Shown: positions 33,721 through 46,289, numbered from the stretch's first letter. The stretch: 64,000 nt of DNA from Ceratotherium simum simum (GCF_000283155.1 NW_004454165.1:42227630-42291629), one strand, 5' to 3'. Notes: a model not told the origin generated them from the letters alone. Translations and numbers: made by a program.

Positions 33721-36574
33721 TGGTGTGGAGTCATCACCGCCTTCATCATTAGGGATGCACGGCGTCCTCCGCACCTGCTGGCTTCTTGGGGCTCCTGCTT
33801 CTGTTTCCACGCACTTCTCAGTCCAGCTGACTGGTTGGGGGGATTCAGGAGGGCTTGGAAGGACCAGTACGTTCTAGAAAAGGAGGAGGATGCATCTCAG
33901 AAGTGGAAAAAGACATGAAGAAAGACTCAGACCTGCAAGTTATACTGAATGTAAGATTCATTATCCCCTGAAACTTACGGCACTACTTATACGATAAAAT
34001 TAATTAGTTTTGTGTGTGGGTTTGTTCTTTCCCGTCTCTAGGGCAGCATCGACATTATTTTCACTAACTGATTAATGACCAGATGTATGGTTCTCATCAA
34101 AGTACGGCTCTGCTCTGCTGGACACAGGCAGCTTACGGCAGCTGGAGTTGCCCAGGCCACTCAGTGCACAAGACGTAGGCCGAGGTTGGAGCAGTTGCCG
34201 AGAAGGCCTGGAAGTTGAGTCAACCAAGTAGAGACCCACAGAGTTATGAGCAATGTCAGAGGAAGCAGCGTCATTGAAGAGGAAAGTGCAGGGCAATGTG
34301 GTCAGAGTTTAGGAAGCAAGTGACGATCAATCGGCAGTGAGGGGTGCAAGCCAGAGGAGAGACAATGGCCTGTGTCCCAGGACCAGCAGGTGCCAATGAA
34401 GGCTGCCCCAGTCGGAGCAGACCTGGCCGAACACTCTAGACAAATCTTATCCAAAAAGTCTCAAGCTGCCCCAATAAATGAACCATAAATAGATGCATAA
34501 TGACCACCCAAGGCTTCGCTGGCATGATCTTACCCATCACTGAACCCAGCATGCTAGCAGCTCAGCACTCTCAAAAACACACGAAGAAACTCATACTTTG
34601 GGGTGAGACTTTGTCAGATGAACAAGAAGAGTCTCATTGCTTTTTTGAAGAGATAAAACAGTTTAGGAGAGAAATATGAGACACCAAATTATATAAGCTA
34701 CTTTAGATAAAGATGGCTCTGCGCCTAAACTGAATTGTTGGCATAATCAGAAGGAAGGGTGGACCGAAAAATAATGCCACTTATATTTGAAAACTTTATT
34801 CCGCAGCACTTCTCCCAGCAAACCCCAGCGCATCTTCACTCAGCGCATCCCGAGTTCTTCCCTCAGCCCTATAACCGTCCTCAGTTTCTCTCTCTGCCAG
34901 GTCGTGTCCCTAGAACACTGGACAATAATCTGGAACACGAGCTAAAGATGCTGACCTGATATGAACCTGTACAGAGAGCCCCGAGGGGCCCTGAGGTGGT
35001 GCTGGAGGCCTGCCCGAGCCATCGTGAAGACAAGGGCTCCGCTCAAACTTTTTGTTAATTGGATGTTGTTAAAAAGAGCAGACGAATTGCAAGAATCTGA
35101 CTCTTGCTGATCCACAGCTGAGAGGGCATGTCCCTTTAGAATGGGTCCTGGTGACAAGATGCCAGCGCTCACTGGGGGAGTGTGACAGGTGCCAGGAGAG
35201 TGGAAGAGGAGCAGGAAAAGGGCAGAGATGGACGCCACCTTCCGGAAGCATCCCCTCTGTCACCCCCAGAACCACTACCTCTTCCCCCAAAACTGGAGAG
35301 GGCGACAAAAAGAGGATGGAGGTGAATTTTCAACCTATTTCTGTCTTCTTGCTGCCTAAGCTACATTCACACAGTTCAACGCTGCTGGAATTTTCCCAGA
35401 GTTTCTGAGGATCCAAACTTCACCCCCTTCCCCACCCCCCGACTAGTAGAAAGTATTTTATTTTATCACGCAGGTTAGATTTCTATGCCTGTCAGGAAAG
35501 GCCTCGTTCTGGAGAAGACAATCTGATTGACATATTTTCATACCCACTGAGTTTCAAATGAAGTCAAAGTCCAAGCAAAATGCCACAGCGACGAACCACA
35601 CGAGCTACAATCGATGAGGCTCCAGTGTAGTCCGAGTGCGGGGTCCAGATGCTGCGGCGTCGCAGGCTTTGTTTGACGGCTCCCCAGGAGGGTACGTGTT
35701 AAGCATCCCCAACAGTCACGCTGGATTATTGGCTCTGCGAGGACTGTGTCTGCCTCTCCCGGGCTCACTCCTTGTCCACTTGCAGACCTGCTGGACAGTG
35801 CACAGAATCAATACGAGAGAAGCAGAAGGCTGCTAACGTGGGAAAACAGAAGCAGCAGATACATATAAGTTTTCTGGAAGGGTCTTTCAGCTCACTGGAG
35901 ATGCCTTTAGGCATGGAGGTCTTGGGCTTTCTTGAGAGATGGGGACCGTTTTTCTTTCTTGATACAGCCCCTGACTAGGCGCATGCGGGAAGTTCTCGTG
36001 GGCTCACGTTAGGTGAAGGTCCTGGGGCTCAGGCAGCAGGCTTTAGTTCCTCCAAGGGTCCCACCAAGGACAGGTGAACCCACAGGGGAAGAAGAGAACC
36101 ATGGGGTGGATTTTGTTCTTATTTTGTTGGATCACTAAATGACCTTTCGAGATGCCTGCCAATTCTGGTATTCAACGATTATGCAAATAGCATTATCACC
36201 TATGATCTAAGAATAAAGTGATAATGTGAGAGTCGTCTAAAATGGTGCCCAGCTCTGTGACAGCTTGCCCTCCAGCGGGCACACAGGTCTGCTGAGGTCT
36301 TGTCTGGCGGGTGTGGCTCTCAGCTCCATGGGAGGGATTTTCTGGGTGCTCCAGGGGGGGAGTGCTACCAACAACCACTGGGGGACAAGCAGCAAGGAGA
36401 TGTGAGGGTCCCAGCGGAAGGGCAGCTGCTCCACGTCACTGCCAACCTCATGTCCGGCTCCCAGGGCAGAGGCTCCGAGTACTGGGAGGCAAAGCAGAGA
36501 GCCCGAGGGACCCCTGCCCCTCCGTGCTGATGGGGAGGCACCAGGAGGCTGTTAGTTGAGTGAGGGAACGTTAA
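33721..36574. other. Unique intergenic DNA, no gene seen
   Basis: Nearly 2.9 kb with no repeat or gene that I recognise. Short opposing frames (for example 34942-35238 minus, 36196-36595) have no domains. Confidence 0.45.
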
Positions 36575-36765
36575 TAGTGCCCACTGGTTGAGCACCTACT
36601 GCGTGCCAGGCACCGTGCTAGGAGGTCTCCATGTAGTGTCTTCAGTACTCAAAACAACACCTCCCGGTGCACCTGGCCCTCCAACGTGCCACTGGGGACA
36701 CGGAGGCTCAGGTGTTAAGTCGTGCCCGAGATCTCAGCTTTGTAAGTGGAAGTGTGACCATTTGA
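36575..36765 (-). mobile_element. MIR SINE, antisense
   Basis: Antisense MIR: TTGAGCACCTACTGCGTGCC, AGGCACCGTGCTAGGAGG, CACTGGGGACACGGAGGCTC, CAGCTTTGTAAGTGG. Confidence 0.78.
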
Positions 36766-36847
36766 ACAAGTCTGATGAGTCTGCGCCTGTGCCCTTCTCT
36801 CTGTGCTGCCACAACTCCTCTCAGAAGGAGCATCAAACGCTCAGAGG

Positions 36848-37162
36848 GCCCGGCCCTGTGGCTTAGCGGTTAAGTGCACACGCTCTGCTACTGGTGGCCC
36901 AGGTTCGGATCCTGGGCACGCACCGACGCACCCATGGCTTCTCCGGCCATGCTGAAGCGGCGTCCCACATACAGCAACTAGAAGGATGTGCAACCATGAC
37001 ATACAACTATCTGCTGGGGCTTTGAGGAGAAAAAGGGGAAAAAAAAAGGAGGAGGATTGGCAATAGATGTTAGCTCAGGGCCAGTCTTCCTCAGCAAAAA
37101 GAGGAAGATTGGCATGGATGTTAGCTCAGGGCTGATCTTCCTCACAAAAAAAAAAAAAGAAA
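36848..37162 (+). mobile_element. ERE SINE, long composite form
   Basis: Starts GCCCGGCCCTGTGGCTTAGC, with B-box-like GGTTCGGATCCTGGG, then a CATACAGCAACTAGAAGGAT block, two TTAGCTCAGGGC blocks and a poly(A). A 13-bp duplication AAACGCTCAGAGG flanks it at 36835-36847 and 37163-37175. It is longer than the 18.2 and 43.5 kb copies because it has the CAGCAACTAGAAGG segment shared with the 42.9 kb copy plus the usual tail. Confidence 0.92.
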
Positions 37163-37189
37163 AAACGCTCAGAGGAAAGTTTCAGTCAT

Positions 37190-38200
37190 CAAATCAAGTC
37201 AGCGTTTATTGAGCGCCTGCTGTGTGCTCTGTGCTGCCTCCTAGCCTTTGCGCTGTGGTTCCCTCCCTTTCCTGGTGCCCCTGTGAGCTTCTCTTCATTC
37301 TCCAGGACTTGGTTCAGAACACAGGCTGTCTTGCTCTTCTGCTCCCTAACTGTGCAAGCTTGAGCTAGTTTCCTATACTCTCTGCTCCCGTTTCCCGCCT
37401 GTGAGACGCAAAGATAACCTCCCACTGGAAGCATCAGCCATGACAAGCACCACTTAATGTCAGCTCGCTTCATGGTAGCTCTGACTTCCCTGCTCCCAGT
37501 GGTAGATGGCCCTTGTCTGTCTCTCATCACACCTCGTATGGACCCCTATGCCAGCCTGGCCACCTTGAATTTCATGTTCCTTTACCTTTCTGCATACTGC
37601 ACCAGACTGTCACCTTCCTGCAGGGAGGGAATTGCTCATCCTTCTTTATGCGGTTGCTTCCTGTGTAAATATCTGGATTTCTCAGGTCCATGCAGACAGA
37701 AACTCTGCTTATCTCACTCAATTTAACTCACTCAATTTGTTTCCTCTCCATATTTTTTTATCTAAAAATGTGTGGGAACCTCCAATTCTCTGATGCTCAC
37801 ATCTTGGAAAAGGGGTTTCTAGAGTTGAAAAGCATGCAGGTTGCTGGGTCCCCTCTTATCCCGTGGTCACCACCGGACCACAGTCAGGAACTCGAGCCTC
37901 TGACCCTGCACTCTTCACGTCACAACCCCGTGCCTCTTCAAGTACAAAACAGAGCTGGTAACTCCTCACCAGACTTCTATCTCATCCTAAAACAGTGCCA
38001 CTAAATATGGATTTGAATACATTTGGGAAGAAAATGCTAAATACAGTTAAAAATTGCCAACCTTTCTGTATCATAGTCTCACAGTCTCTAAGATGAGTGT
38101 GACATTATTAGCTTTTGACTCTATAGGACTTTGGGTGTGAAATGATGAAAGAATAAGTCAATTCCACTTTCCATTCTCCTCCTTTCGTGAACTTCACTGT
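37190..38200. other. Mostly unique, traces of MIR/L2, no gene
   Basis: GCGTTTATTGAGCGCCTGCT at 37201 is an antisense MIR/L2 3' motif. Around 37540-37700 there are faint L2-like strings. Nothing else is recognised. Confidence 0.4.
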
Positions 38201-38204
38201 GGTT

Positions 38205-38465
38205 CACCAGGCTGAGATTTCTTTCTCTTCCTGCCCACATCCAGTTGTCCCAGCATTTCTTCCTCTTACATTTAACCTCTCTCCTGTCTCAACTGTCACC
38301 ATCCTAGACCATGTGACCATATCTCTCATTAGGACAAGTGCAATAGCCTCTGACTGGTTTCTCTGCTATGTCTCTGCCTTCCTCAAATCTATTTTCCACA
38401 GCACAAGAGAACTCCTCACAATATTTGCAACTGGTCATGTCACTGGTTCAATTCCCTCCATAGTT
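38205..38465 (+). mobile_element. L2 LINE fragment, sense
   Basis: CAATAGCCTCTGACTGGTTT, CTATTTTCCACAGCACAAGA and ACTGGTCATGTCACTGG are diverged L2 strings in the expected order. Confidence 0.6.
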
Positions 38466-38800
38466 TTATGAGGAACTTTTTACTGAAATGCAACACACAT
38501 TCAGAAAAGCGCCTGGGTCACAGAGCATAGCTTGATGAATTTTCACGAAGTGAATTCCCCGTATAACCAGCACCCAGACGGAGAACCAGGGCATTGCCTG
38601 CACCCTAGAAGACCTCCAGTCACTTCTGCCCCCCATCTTAACTTCAGATACCATAGACAAGTTTGCCTGATTTTGAGCTTTCTAAAAGTGGGTCTTACAG
38701 TCTGTATTCTTTCGTATTTGGCTTGTTTTGCTCAAAATGATGTAAGAGATTAATTCATGTTGATGTGTGTAGTAGCAGTTCATTCCGTGTTTTTGCCATA
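38466..38800 (-). mobile_element. L1 3'-UTR-type fragment
   Basis: TGATGAATTTTCACGAAGTG, ATAACCAGCACCCAGACGG, AACCAGGGCATTGCCTGCAC and ATTCTTTCGTATTTGGCTTG match a frequent old L1 region in antisense. The orientation is inferred. Confidence 0.6.
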
Positions 38801-40087
38801 TGCCATTACATGAACATACTCAGCACCCAGCATATAGAGGGCCTTTAATAATATCTGTTGAATGGTTACTGAGTAATAATACTATCTATCAAAAGCTTAA
38901 CTCAGAACAATGGGGTCTATAATCCTGAAGTGATACACTTGTGGCCACTATATCTCTCTTTCCAGAATGAGTTCAAACTAGCAATAATTTTCATTCAGAT
39001 TTCATTTTAAAGAGAAAATATGCCACATCTACAAGCTAATCCTTTGGCCAACACAGCATTGGGACAGCGAGAGGTGAAGACACCTAGTCCCCTTTGCAAT
39101 TTCTCCCAGAACTCTGTTTTTGGAACCTCATCCCTAGCATGTCTTCCAAATCGTTGGTTGGGTTCATTTATTCTGAAGGCTTTATGCTCCCCAGAAAGAA
39201 ACTTCGTCTATTGCACCTAAATGACCTTGATATGCAGCTGAAATTATCCCGCTGCAACCTAATCCCACTGAACAGACGACCAAAACCAGGAGCACAGGAG
39301 AGACGCTGCCTCCAGCACTCCTTATCAAGCATGAAACCTGCCCTGTGCCCAGGTGTCAGGAATGGGCATTTTGCATGAGTGGTTTGTATCTGGGCGATTA
39401 TTGAGAAATCACCTCTCTATCCCAGCACACCCTCACTGGCTAGTTGACCAGGGTCACTTTGCATGCAAAAGAAAATGTAAATCTCAAGCAAACTATAGAA
39501 GATGCATGGAAACCTATAGCATACTTCCTTTGGCTAAAATGCACAACTATTCATTGGAAAGAGGTTAATCTTTGACTATGTTAATACCCTTAACCTTTTA
39601 AGAAAGACCAAATCATTGTCTGTTTAAGACCAGTGAAACTACTGATTTTCCCAGTTGCATTCTCAGAAGGAGGCGTGGGATGCATCAGCGGAGTGCGTGC
39701 TAACCCCCTACCCACATACCCCTGGATCCTTAGAACTATTAACACAGCACGATGTGGTTAATTTAGGCTGATGCCAGGGAGAAAAAATACTTTCTGTTGG
39801 AAAAACAATGGTATTGGACAAAAATATGTGAAATCAACACATTTTTTTATTTCCTGAGAAGTTGACCCATTAGAGTCCGGCTTCAGAGTGAAAACTTCTA
39901 TAGCCCAACGGGAAGTTTTATTAAATGAGTAAGGGAAGACTTCCTAAGTGGTCACATTTGAAGTTTGTAAAGGAAGGTCAGAGACGAGGGCCAAGGGCTG
40001 GCTACCTTCACTCTGTCCCCAAGGCCTGTCACAACAGTGCCATCACCTCCCTGTCTCCATCATTGCTGCTTTTTCTGGTTTAGCCTC
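38801..40087. other. Unique intergenic DNA, no gene seen
   Basis: No repeat recognised. Frames at 39020-39568 are short and chained by chance. Confidence 0.5.
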
Positions 40088-40522
40088 TGTTATGAGTTGA
40101 ATCCCGTCCTACAAAAAAGGCGTGTTGAAATCTACCCCCCAGAACCTCAGAATGTGACCTTATTTGGAAGTAGTGCCTCTGAAGCTATAATTAGTTCAGA
40201 TGAAGTCACACTGGAATAGAAAGGGCCCTAATCCAATATGACTGGGGTCCTTAAAAGAAGAGGAAAAGAGACAAAGGCAGACACAGAGGGAAGAACACCA
40301 TGTGACGAGGGAGGCAGCCGCAAGCCGAGGAACATTAAGAATCTCCAGCCACCAGCTGGAAGAGGCGAAAAAGGACTCCATCCAGAGTCTCAGAGGAGCA
40401 GGGCCCTGTTGACACCTTGGTTTAGGGCTTCTGGCCTCCAGAACTATGAGAGCATACACTGCTGTTGTTCTAAGTCCCCTTATCTGTGGTATTCTGTTAG
40501 GGCAGCCCCAAGACACTAATAT
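40088..40522 (+). mobile_element. MaLR/ERVL-type solo LTR, near full length
   Basis: Starts TGTTATGAGTTGAATCCC, contains CCTCAGAATGTGACCTTATT, GGGCCCTAATCCAATATGAC, CACCATGTGACGAGG, CTGTTGACACCTTGG and CTTCTGGCCTCCAGAACTAT, and ends near GCCCCAAGACACTAATA. No viral internal region is present, so it is a solo LTR. The opposing 106- and 93-residue frames are repeat-derived. Confidence 0.75.
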
Positions 40523-41080
40523 AGGGTCCTAACTCAGCCCTCCCAGCAGCAAGAGAAGGAAGCTGCTGTGTCTCCCAGATGGGCATGAACCCACGGATCT
40601 GTTCTTACAGCCACGTGAGACCATGTACATATGAACAAAGATTAGAAGGGAACATATAAAATGATTGTTATTTCGAGTGGTAGAACTCTTTATTTTCTTT
40701 TCTCTAATCTTCCAATTTTATTTGATGTTGTTATATCACTTAAATTTTTGTTAAGGTTAATAAAAAAAATTCCTAAACTAAGTGGGTTTTCAGATATGAT
40801 TAACCATGTTATTGCCTGAAGACTCTGGAAACGCCTGCTCCCCCTGACAGTCCTGGTGAAGGCCGAATCCGTCAGCTCTCAGACCAGTCAGGAGCTATTT
40901 TTGACCCCGGTAACTGAGTATTTTGGCACCGCCTTAAATTCTGTGCCAGGGGCAGGTGCCTCAGTCCCCTCGCCCCGGGCCCAGCCTGACTGAAAGCATC
41001 ATTCCTCTCTCCTCTTGTGCCCGCTGCAGTTGTTACAAAGGCGGTCTGTACAGTGATGCTCCCTGAAAGCCGGCTGCTTT
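40523..41080. other. Unique sequence, no gene seen
   Basis: No repeat or coding signature recognised. Confidence 0.45.
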
Positions 41081-41084
41081 TCCG

Positions 41085-42120
41085 TGTTGTCTGCCTTTGG
41101 TGTCTGCAGTTTCTCTGTGATGTGCCTGGCTGTGGATTTCCTTTCGTTTATCCTGCTTGGAATTCATTGGGTTTCTAGTTTCTGTGGTTGGATGTCATTT
41201 ATTAGTTCTGGAAAATTATCAGCCACTCTTCTGTCTTCATTCTCTCCTTCCTCTCTTTTTAGGGCTCCAATTATACATATATTAAACTTTTACACTGCGT
41301 GCTCTAAAGGTATGTTTCTTACCTTGACTTCTGTGTTTTTCATTTTTTGTCTGATTTTTTGATAAACTTCTAGAATATCTCCCAGTTCATTAATTCTCTC
41401 TTTAGCTCTGTCTAATTTGGTCTTAAATCCATTCAGGGAATTCTTAATTGAGGAGTTGTATTTTTTTCTTCTGAATTTTTAAAAATTTCTATTTCACTGT
41501 TGTAGTTTCCAATGCCCTGCCCATTTTTTACGCTCGGCTTTATCTCCTATGTTGCAGTGGATGCAAGTACTGTGCAGACCACGTTCAGTGGTTTCAGGAT
41601 CCAGAGCCCCATGGTTCTGTTTGTGGTTCTCTTGTTTCTCTCATTCGCACTCACAGTGTGTTATCTTTGACTGTGTACTGGACACGGTATTTTTTTTTAA
41701 GTATTTGAAGAAGTCATTTGAGGCCTAGGACGATGTTATCTTCCTTTAGGGAAGATTTTTACTCACTTCTGTGGTTCACTGAGGGGAGTAGCAGCCTGGG
41801 ACCACCTTAAACCCAATTCGAGCCTTCAGCTTTTCCTGGCTACCTGGTTGATATGAAGCAGGGCTGCAGAACTGTGGGGAGGCTGTTTACACCATCCTCA
41901 CTCCTCTGGGGAAGTCCTTCAGGGATGTCAGCCCAAAGTGGGGGTTATTTTATCAAAGTCGCCAATTTGGTAGGCCCCATATTCCAACTTTTTTCCCTTG
42001 GCTCTGTGAGGCCACCAAGAGCATAGTTTGGATTTCAGTCATCTCTTTCTTTTCAGTCAATGCCTGTAAGATCAAAGGACCCAACATGCCAGGGTCTGTC
42101 CCTGGGCTTCAGTCCTCGCC
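41085..42120 (-). mobile_element. Old interspersed repeat, probably L1 5' region
   Basis: CATTTATTAGTTCTGGAAAA, TAGGGCTCCAATTATACATA, TTCTAGAATATCTCCCAGTT and TGTGTACTGGACACGG resemble a widespread mammalian repeat that I associate with the 5' part of old L1s in antisense. A related sequence lies at 46.3-48.1 kb. Family and strand are tentative. Confidence 0.45.
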
Positions 42121-42224
42121 CAGATTTTGGTCTAGTAATTTCTCACTATCTTGTCAATTCTTTGATGCTTTAAAAAATTGATTTTGTTTATTTTACATTT
42201 TTCCGAACTCTGTAGGATAAGGCA

Positions 42225-42340
42225 AATACAGATATTATATACTATTATATTTGCATTTGTAATTTGCAAATTATATTTGTATATAATTATATATTTTTTA
42301 TTAATTATATATAATTGTAATATAATTAGCAAATTATCTA
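42225..42340. repeat. AT-rich low-complexity tract with palindrome
   Basis: Almost pure A/T with TATATT and ATAATT strings. AATTATATATAATT at 42303-42316 is a perfect 14-base palindrome. Confidence 0.8.
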
Positions 42341-42469
42341 GTCTGCCCTTACTGAAAGTGGCAGTTCCCTCAAGAAGAAACTCAAATACAGATAAAGCCA
42401 TACTTATAAAAATTTCCATCAAAACAAAAAGTCCTCCGAAAGCCCTTTAACAATCTTCCAAGTGGTAGA

Positions 42470-42660
42470 GCATCACACAGATTAACTCATTTAGTGTCAC
42501 TGCAGCTGTCTCAGAGGTTGTACTGCTGTTATCTACATTTTTAAATGAAGGAATTGTGGCCCCGAGACATGCAATAACTTGACCAAGAATGCACAAATAG
42601 GAAGGGGCAGAGCTGTGACTTAAACCCAGGCCTGCCTACCTTCATGGCTCATTCCCTTCA
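42470..42660 (-). mobile_element. MIR SINE, antisense and diverged
   Basis: AACTCATTTAGTGTCACTGC, TTATCTACATTTTTAAATGA, GCAATAACTTGACCAAGAAT, GGGGCAGAGCTGTGACTTAA, ACCCAGGCCTGCCTACC follow the antisense MIR order. Confidence 0.72.
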
Positions 42661-42864
42661 TCTCTGCATTAGAGACAGGATTAAAAACTGATATTTTAAT
42701 CTCTGTTTTATGCAAGCAGAAAAGAGTCGTTTTGGAGATGAGTGGCAACCATGAACAGCTAAGAAATCAATGGATAAAATATGCTTTCACTGCATATTTT
42801 ATACAAATCATTTCAACCATAAACGTTGACAGCTTGTAAATAATGGCTTAAGAAATCCAGAGAT

Positions 42865-43084
42865 GGCGCCGGCCCCGTGGCTTAGCGGTTAAGTGCGCGC
42901 GCTCTGCTGCCGGCCGCCTGGGTTCGCATCCCGGGCAGGCACCGACGCACCGCTTCTCCGGCCATGCTGAGGCTGCGTCCCATGTACAGCAACTAGAAGG
43001 ATGTGCAGCTATGACATACAACAATCTACTGGGGCTTTGGGGGGAAAATAAATAAATAAATAAAATCTTTAAAAAAAAAAAAAA
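42865..43084 (+). mobile_element. ERE SINE, variant with (AAAT)n tail
   Basis: GGCGCCGGCCCCGTGGCTTA start, GGTTCGCATCCCGGG B-box-like core, CAGCAACTAGAAGGATGTGC block, AATAAATAAATAAATAAAAT and poly(A) tail. It lacks the TTAGCTCAGGGC segment entirely. A short direct repeat GAAATCCAG flanks it (42852-42860, 43086-43094). Very little decay in the GC-rich head suggests a young copy. Confidence 0.9.
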
Positions 43085-43514
43085 TGAAATCCAGGGAGAA
43101 GAGAGGTAAAATTAATTTAGAGGCTGATTGTCCCTCATCTTAGCTGTAACCCCCAGTTCTCTGCTTCCCAATCCATAACAGCATTTCATGGATATCCACT
43201 TCATTTCAATTCGCCTTCTCTCCCTCTCAGTGTCTAAATGATGGCAGAGTCATAATGCAAATGTACATTTACCTTAGGAAGTATGTTGGATGAAAAACGA
43301 GTTTTCATTTTTTAAATCATTGAAACTAGTTTATATTTTAGCAAGTACAAAGCGGGATGGGATGATAATAAGTAACTAGACATGAAATAATTAAGTACTT
43401 AGATGCTAAACTTAGATTCAAAGTAATCTAACCCCAAAACAACTCATGAATTGTCGTAGAGGAACATTATAATGCACTTTTCATCATTATTTTAAAATAT
43501 AAAACAATCTTTTT

Positions 43515-43758
43515 GGGGGGCTGCCCAGTGGCACAGTGGTTAGGTTCACACACTCCGCTTTGGCGGCCCAGGGTTTGCAGGTTCGGATCCCGGGCACAGA
43601 CCTATGCACTGCTTATCAAGCCATGCTGTGGCAGCATCCCATATAAAGTAGAGGAAGATGGGCACAGATGTTAGCCCAGGGCCAATCTTCCTCAGCAAAA
43701 AGAGGAGGATTGGCAACAAATGTTAGCTCAGGGCTGATCTTCCTCGAAAAAAAAAAAA
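43515..43758 (+). mobile_element. ERE SINE
   Basis: GGGGCTGCCCAGTGGCACAG head, GGTTCGGATCCCGGG B-box-like core, ATATAAAGTAGAGGAAGATG, two TTAGCYCAGGGC blocks and a 12-base poly(A). A 10-bp direct repeat AATCTTTTTG flanks it (43506-43515, 43757-43766). It is only about 430 bases from the previous ERE and in the same orientation. Confidence 0.93.
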
Positions 43759-43944
43759 TCTTTTTGTGCAAAACGCGGAAAATAAATACAAATTCCAGAA
43801 AAGTATCAAAAACAATAATTAACAATTCTTATTAACTTCTGTTTTGGAATTGATTGCCTGAGTCTGCATCAAAGAAGTACACAACATTGTTCTTCTCTAA
43901 AACTATTCCAGTGAACATCAATCTAACAGGCAAATCTGAAACCC

Positions 43945-44110
43945 ATGCTGCAGAGCAGCACTGCCTGGGATCCTTGTGAAGTGTGGATCCTGAGTCAGTA
44001 GGTCTGGGATGGGACCTGGCATTCTGCATTTCTAACGAGCTCCCAGGCAATGCCTGTGCCGCTTGTCATGGGGTACTCCATTCTCAAGACACAAAATTGA
44101 GAATGGCGGT
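43945..44110 (+). mobile_element. Short hAT-type MITE
   Basis: Contains GAGTCAGTAGGTCTGGGATG, GGACCTGGCATTCTGCATTT and CTAACGAGCTCCCAGGCAAT, a widespread non-autonomous hAT element. Terminal repeats are decayed. Confidence 0.65.
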
Positions 44111-44717
44111 CCTTGAACAACATATAGGAGATGCAAGAAAAATTCAATGGTTGTACCAATAAAAAATATTCAATAATATTCTAATTATGTTTATGCATAA
44201 ATAAATTTGCCTACAAAATTAGATAAGACTTTTAGCTTAGCACTGTTCTTTTAATATTTTCTACCACTGCAAATGACTATCAAGCCAGCACATCAAATAC
44301 ATTTTTTCAGATTTTTTATTGATATGCAGGACTTCAATAGTTTCTGAGAGAGCATCTGTGGAGTCCCAAAGACCTTAGTAAGTGTATATGTCATCAGAAA
44401 AGGGTGAGAGGGCCGTGTGTGTGTATGTGTGTGTTGTACCTTCAAGCCTATGAAGACAGTAAAACAAAACGGTGTTTTTTATGTCAAGTAGCAAAGAAAA
44501 AAAGTAGGGAAAAAATGTAAACTAGATGTCCTCACAAGCAATAGTATATTTATCCTAATTAATGGAAGTATTTATTTTTTCCACATACTAAGCTCAATGT
44601 GATACAGTGTGCTTTCTTTATTCCAGGGTGTAATTCATTTAAAATAGATGACTCATAACTAAAAATAGAAAATCATCCACTACTATTACAGAAAAAAAAA
44701 ATGCATGGCCAGTATCC

Positions 44718-44862
44718 AGTGAGAGAGAAAGAGAGAAGGAAAGAAAGATACAGACGGACAGAAGGAGGAGAGAGACAGAGAAAAAGAAGGAGAGAGAGAG
44801 GAGAGAGGGAGTGAAGACAGACAGAGGATGGAAGAGAGGCGAGGGGAGGAAAGAAAGATTAA
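44718..44862 (+). repeat. GA-rich simple repeat
   Basis: About 145 bases of purine-rich (GA)n/(GGA)n sequence on the plus strand with few interruptions. The homopurine strand could form triplex structures. The serine/leucine-rich minus frame of 76 residues is a by-product. Confidence 0.85.
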
Positions 44863-45542
44863 ACAGCAAATCTTACAGTGGGTGTTTGGCTATTACTTTT
44901 TTTGTCCTCAAAAAAAATGCATCTTTATTTTATCTTTATATGTAGACATCCAGAGTCAAGTAACTATTTACTTCTAAAGTCTCCCCATGAACCTCTTTTG
45001 AGGAGAAATGATTCCAAATGTCCTTGGGCAGGAATATGAAAGATAATACTCAATTCACATTGCAAATAAATCTCAGTTTGTAAAAATGGGCCAGATTCCT
45101 CACTCAACCTTCTGTACCTCACCTTTAATGAGACAAAAACTCTTGAGGAGATCAAGAAACAGGTAGAGACACAAGCTAACAATACAGTGAAAGTAGAATA
45201 TTTATTATGTTTTAAAACAACATAATAATCCCTCAACATAGCCTAGTTTCTGACTGGAAGGTAATAGGCATTTCATTTTCAAGAAATTTCATAAGATTGG
45301 GTTAAAAACTCACTGTTGGCAAAATATTCTGAAAATTCACACACTCCCAATGCTTCAGTTCACTTTGTGATCAACCATTATCTTGTGATCAAACATTATC
45401 TTTCTCAACAATGTTTTGTTTTGTTTTCTCTTTTTCATTCTTGCTTTATCTGTAAATAAACATTCAATTTGTTGGAATTAGTGAAGCCAAGAATATGGAT
45501 TCAATAGCCATATGAATCTGTTAACTCTATACTAATTCTAAA

Positions 45543-45560
45543 GTTGCAGACTGACTTTTT
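45543..45560 (+). repeat. Left target-site duplication of the 45.6 kb L1
   Basis: GTTGCAGACTGACTTTTT corresponds to GTTGCAGACTTACTTTTT at 46260-46277, with one mismatch in 18. Confidence 0.85.
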
Positions 45561-46259
45561 TTCCTTTACTTATTTATTTATTTATTTAGGTAACATTAGT
45601 TTATAACATTACATAAATTTCAGGTGTACATCATTATATTTCAATTTCTGTGTAGACTACATTATGTTTACCACCCAAAGACTAATTACCACCCATCACC
45701 ATACACATGTGCCCTTTTACTCCTTTCGCCCTCCTCCCTCCCCCTTCCCCTCTGCTAGCCACCAATCTAATCTGTATATCTATGTGTTCATTTGTTGTTG
45801 TTCTTGTTGTTTTTATTTTCCACATGTGAGTGAAATCATATGATATTTGCCTTTTTCCATTTGACTTATTTCACTTAGTATAATGTCCTCAAGGTCCATC
45901 CATGTTGTTGCTAATGGCAAGATTTCATCGTTTTTATGGCTGAGTAGTATTCCATTGTGTATATATATATATATATACCATATCTTTATCAATTCATCCA
46001 TTCATGGGCACTCAGGTTGTTTCCACGCCTTGGCTATTGTGAATAACGCTGAAATGAACATAGGGGTGCAAATACCTTTTCAAATTAGGGTTTTCATGTT
46101 CTTTGGATAAATACCCAGAAGTGGAATAGCTGGGTAATATGGTAGTTCTGTTTTTAATTTCTTAAGGAATCTCCATACTGTTTTCCATAACGTCTGCACC
46201 AGTTTACATTCCCACCAGCAGATATGAGGGTTCCCTTTTCTCCACATCCTCTCCATAAT
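45561..46259 (-). mobile_element. L1 LINE, 5'-truncated, antisense
   Basis: The left end is the antisense poly(A) with an (ATTT)n run. Then come the antisense 3' UTR (ATTTCAGGTGTACATCATTA) and antisense ORF2 C-terminal strings (GTCCATCCATGTTGTTGCTA, GGCTGAGTAGTATTCCATTG, GTGCAAATACCTTTTCAAAT, CATTCCCACCAGCAG). The 18-bp duplication gives exact limits. It is about 0.7 kb long and has no intact ORF2. It resembles the inner L1 at 25.2 kb. Confidence 0.92.
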
Positions 46260-46289
46260 GTTGCAGACTTACTTTTTAGACATTTAGTT

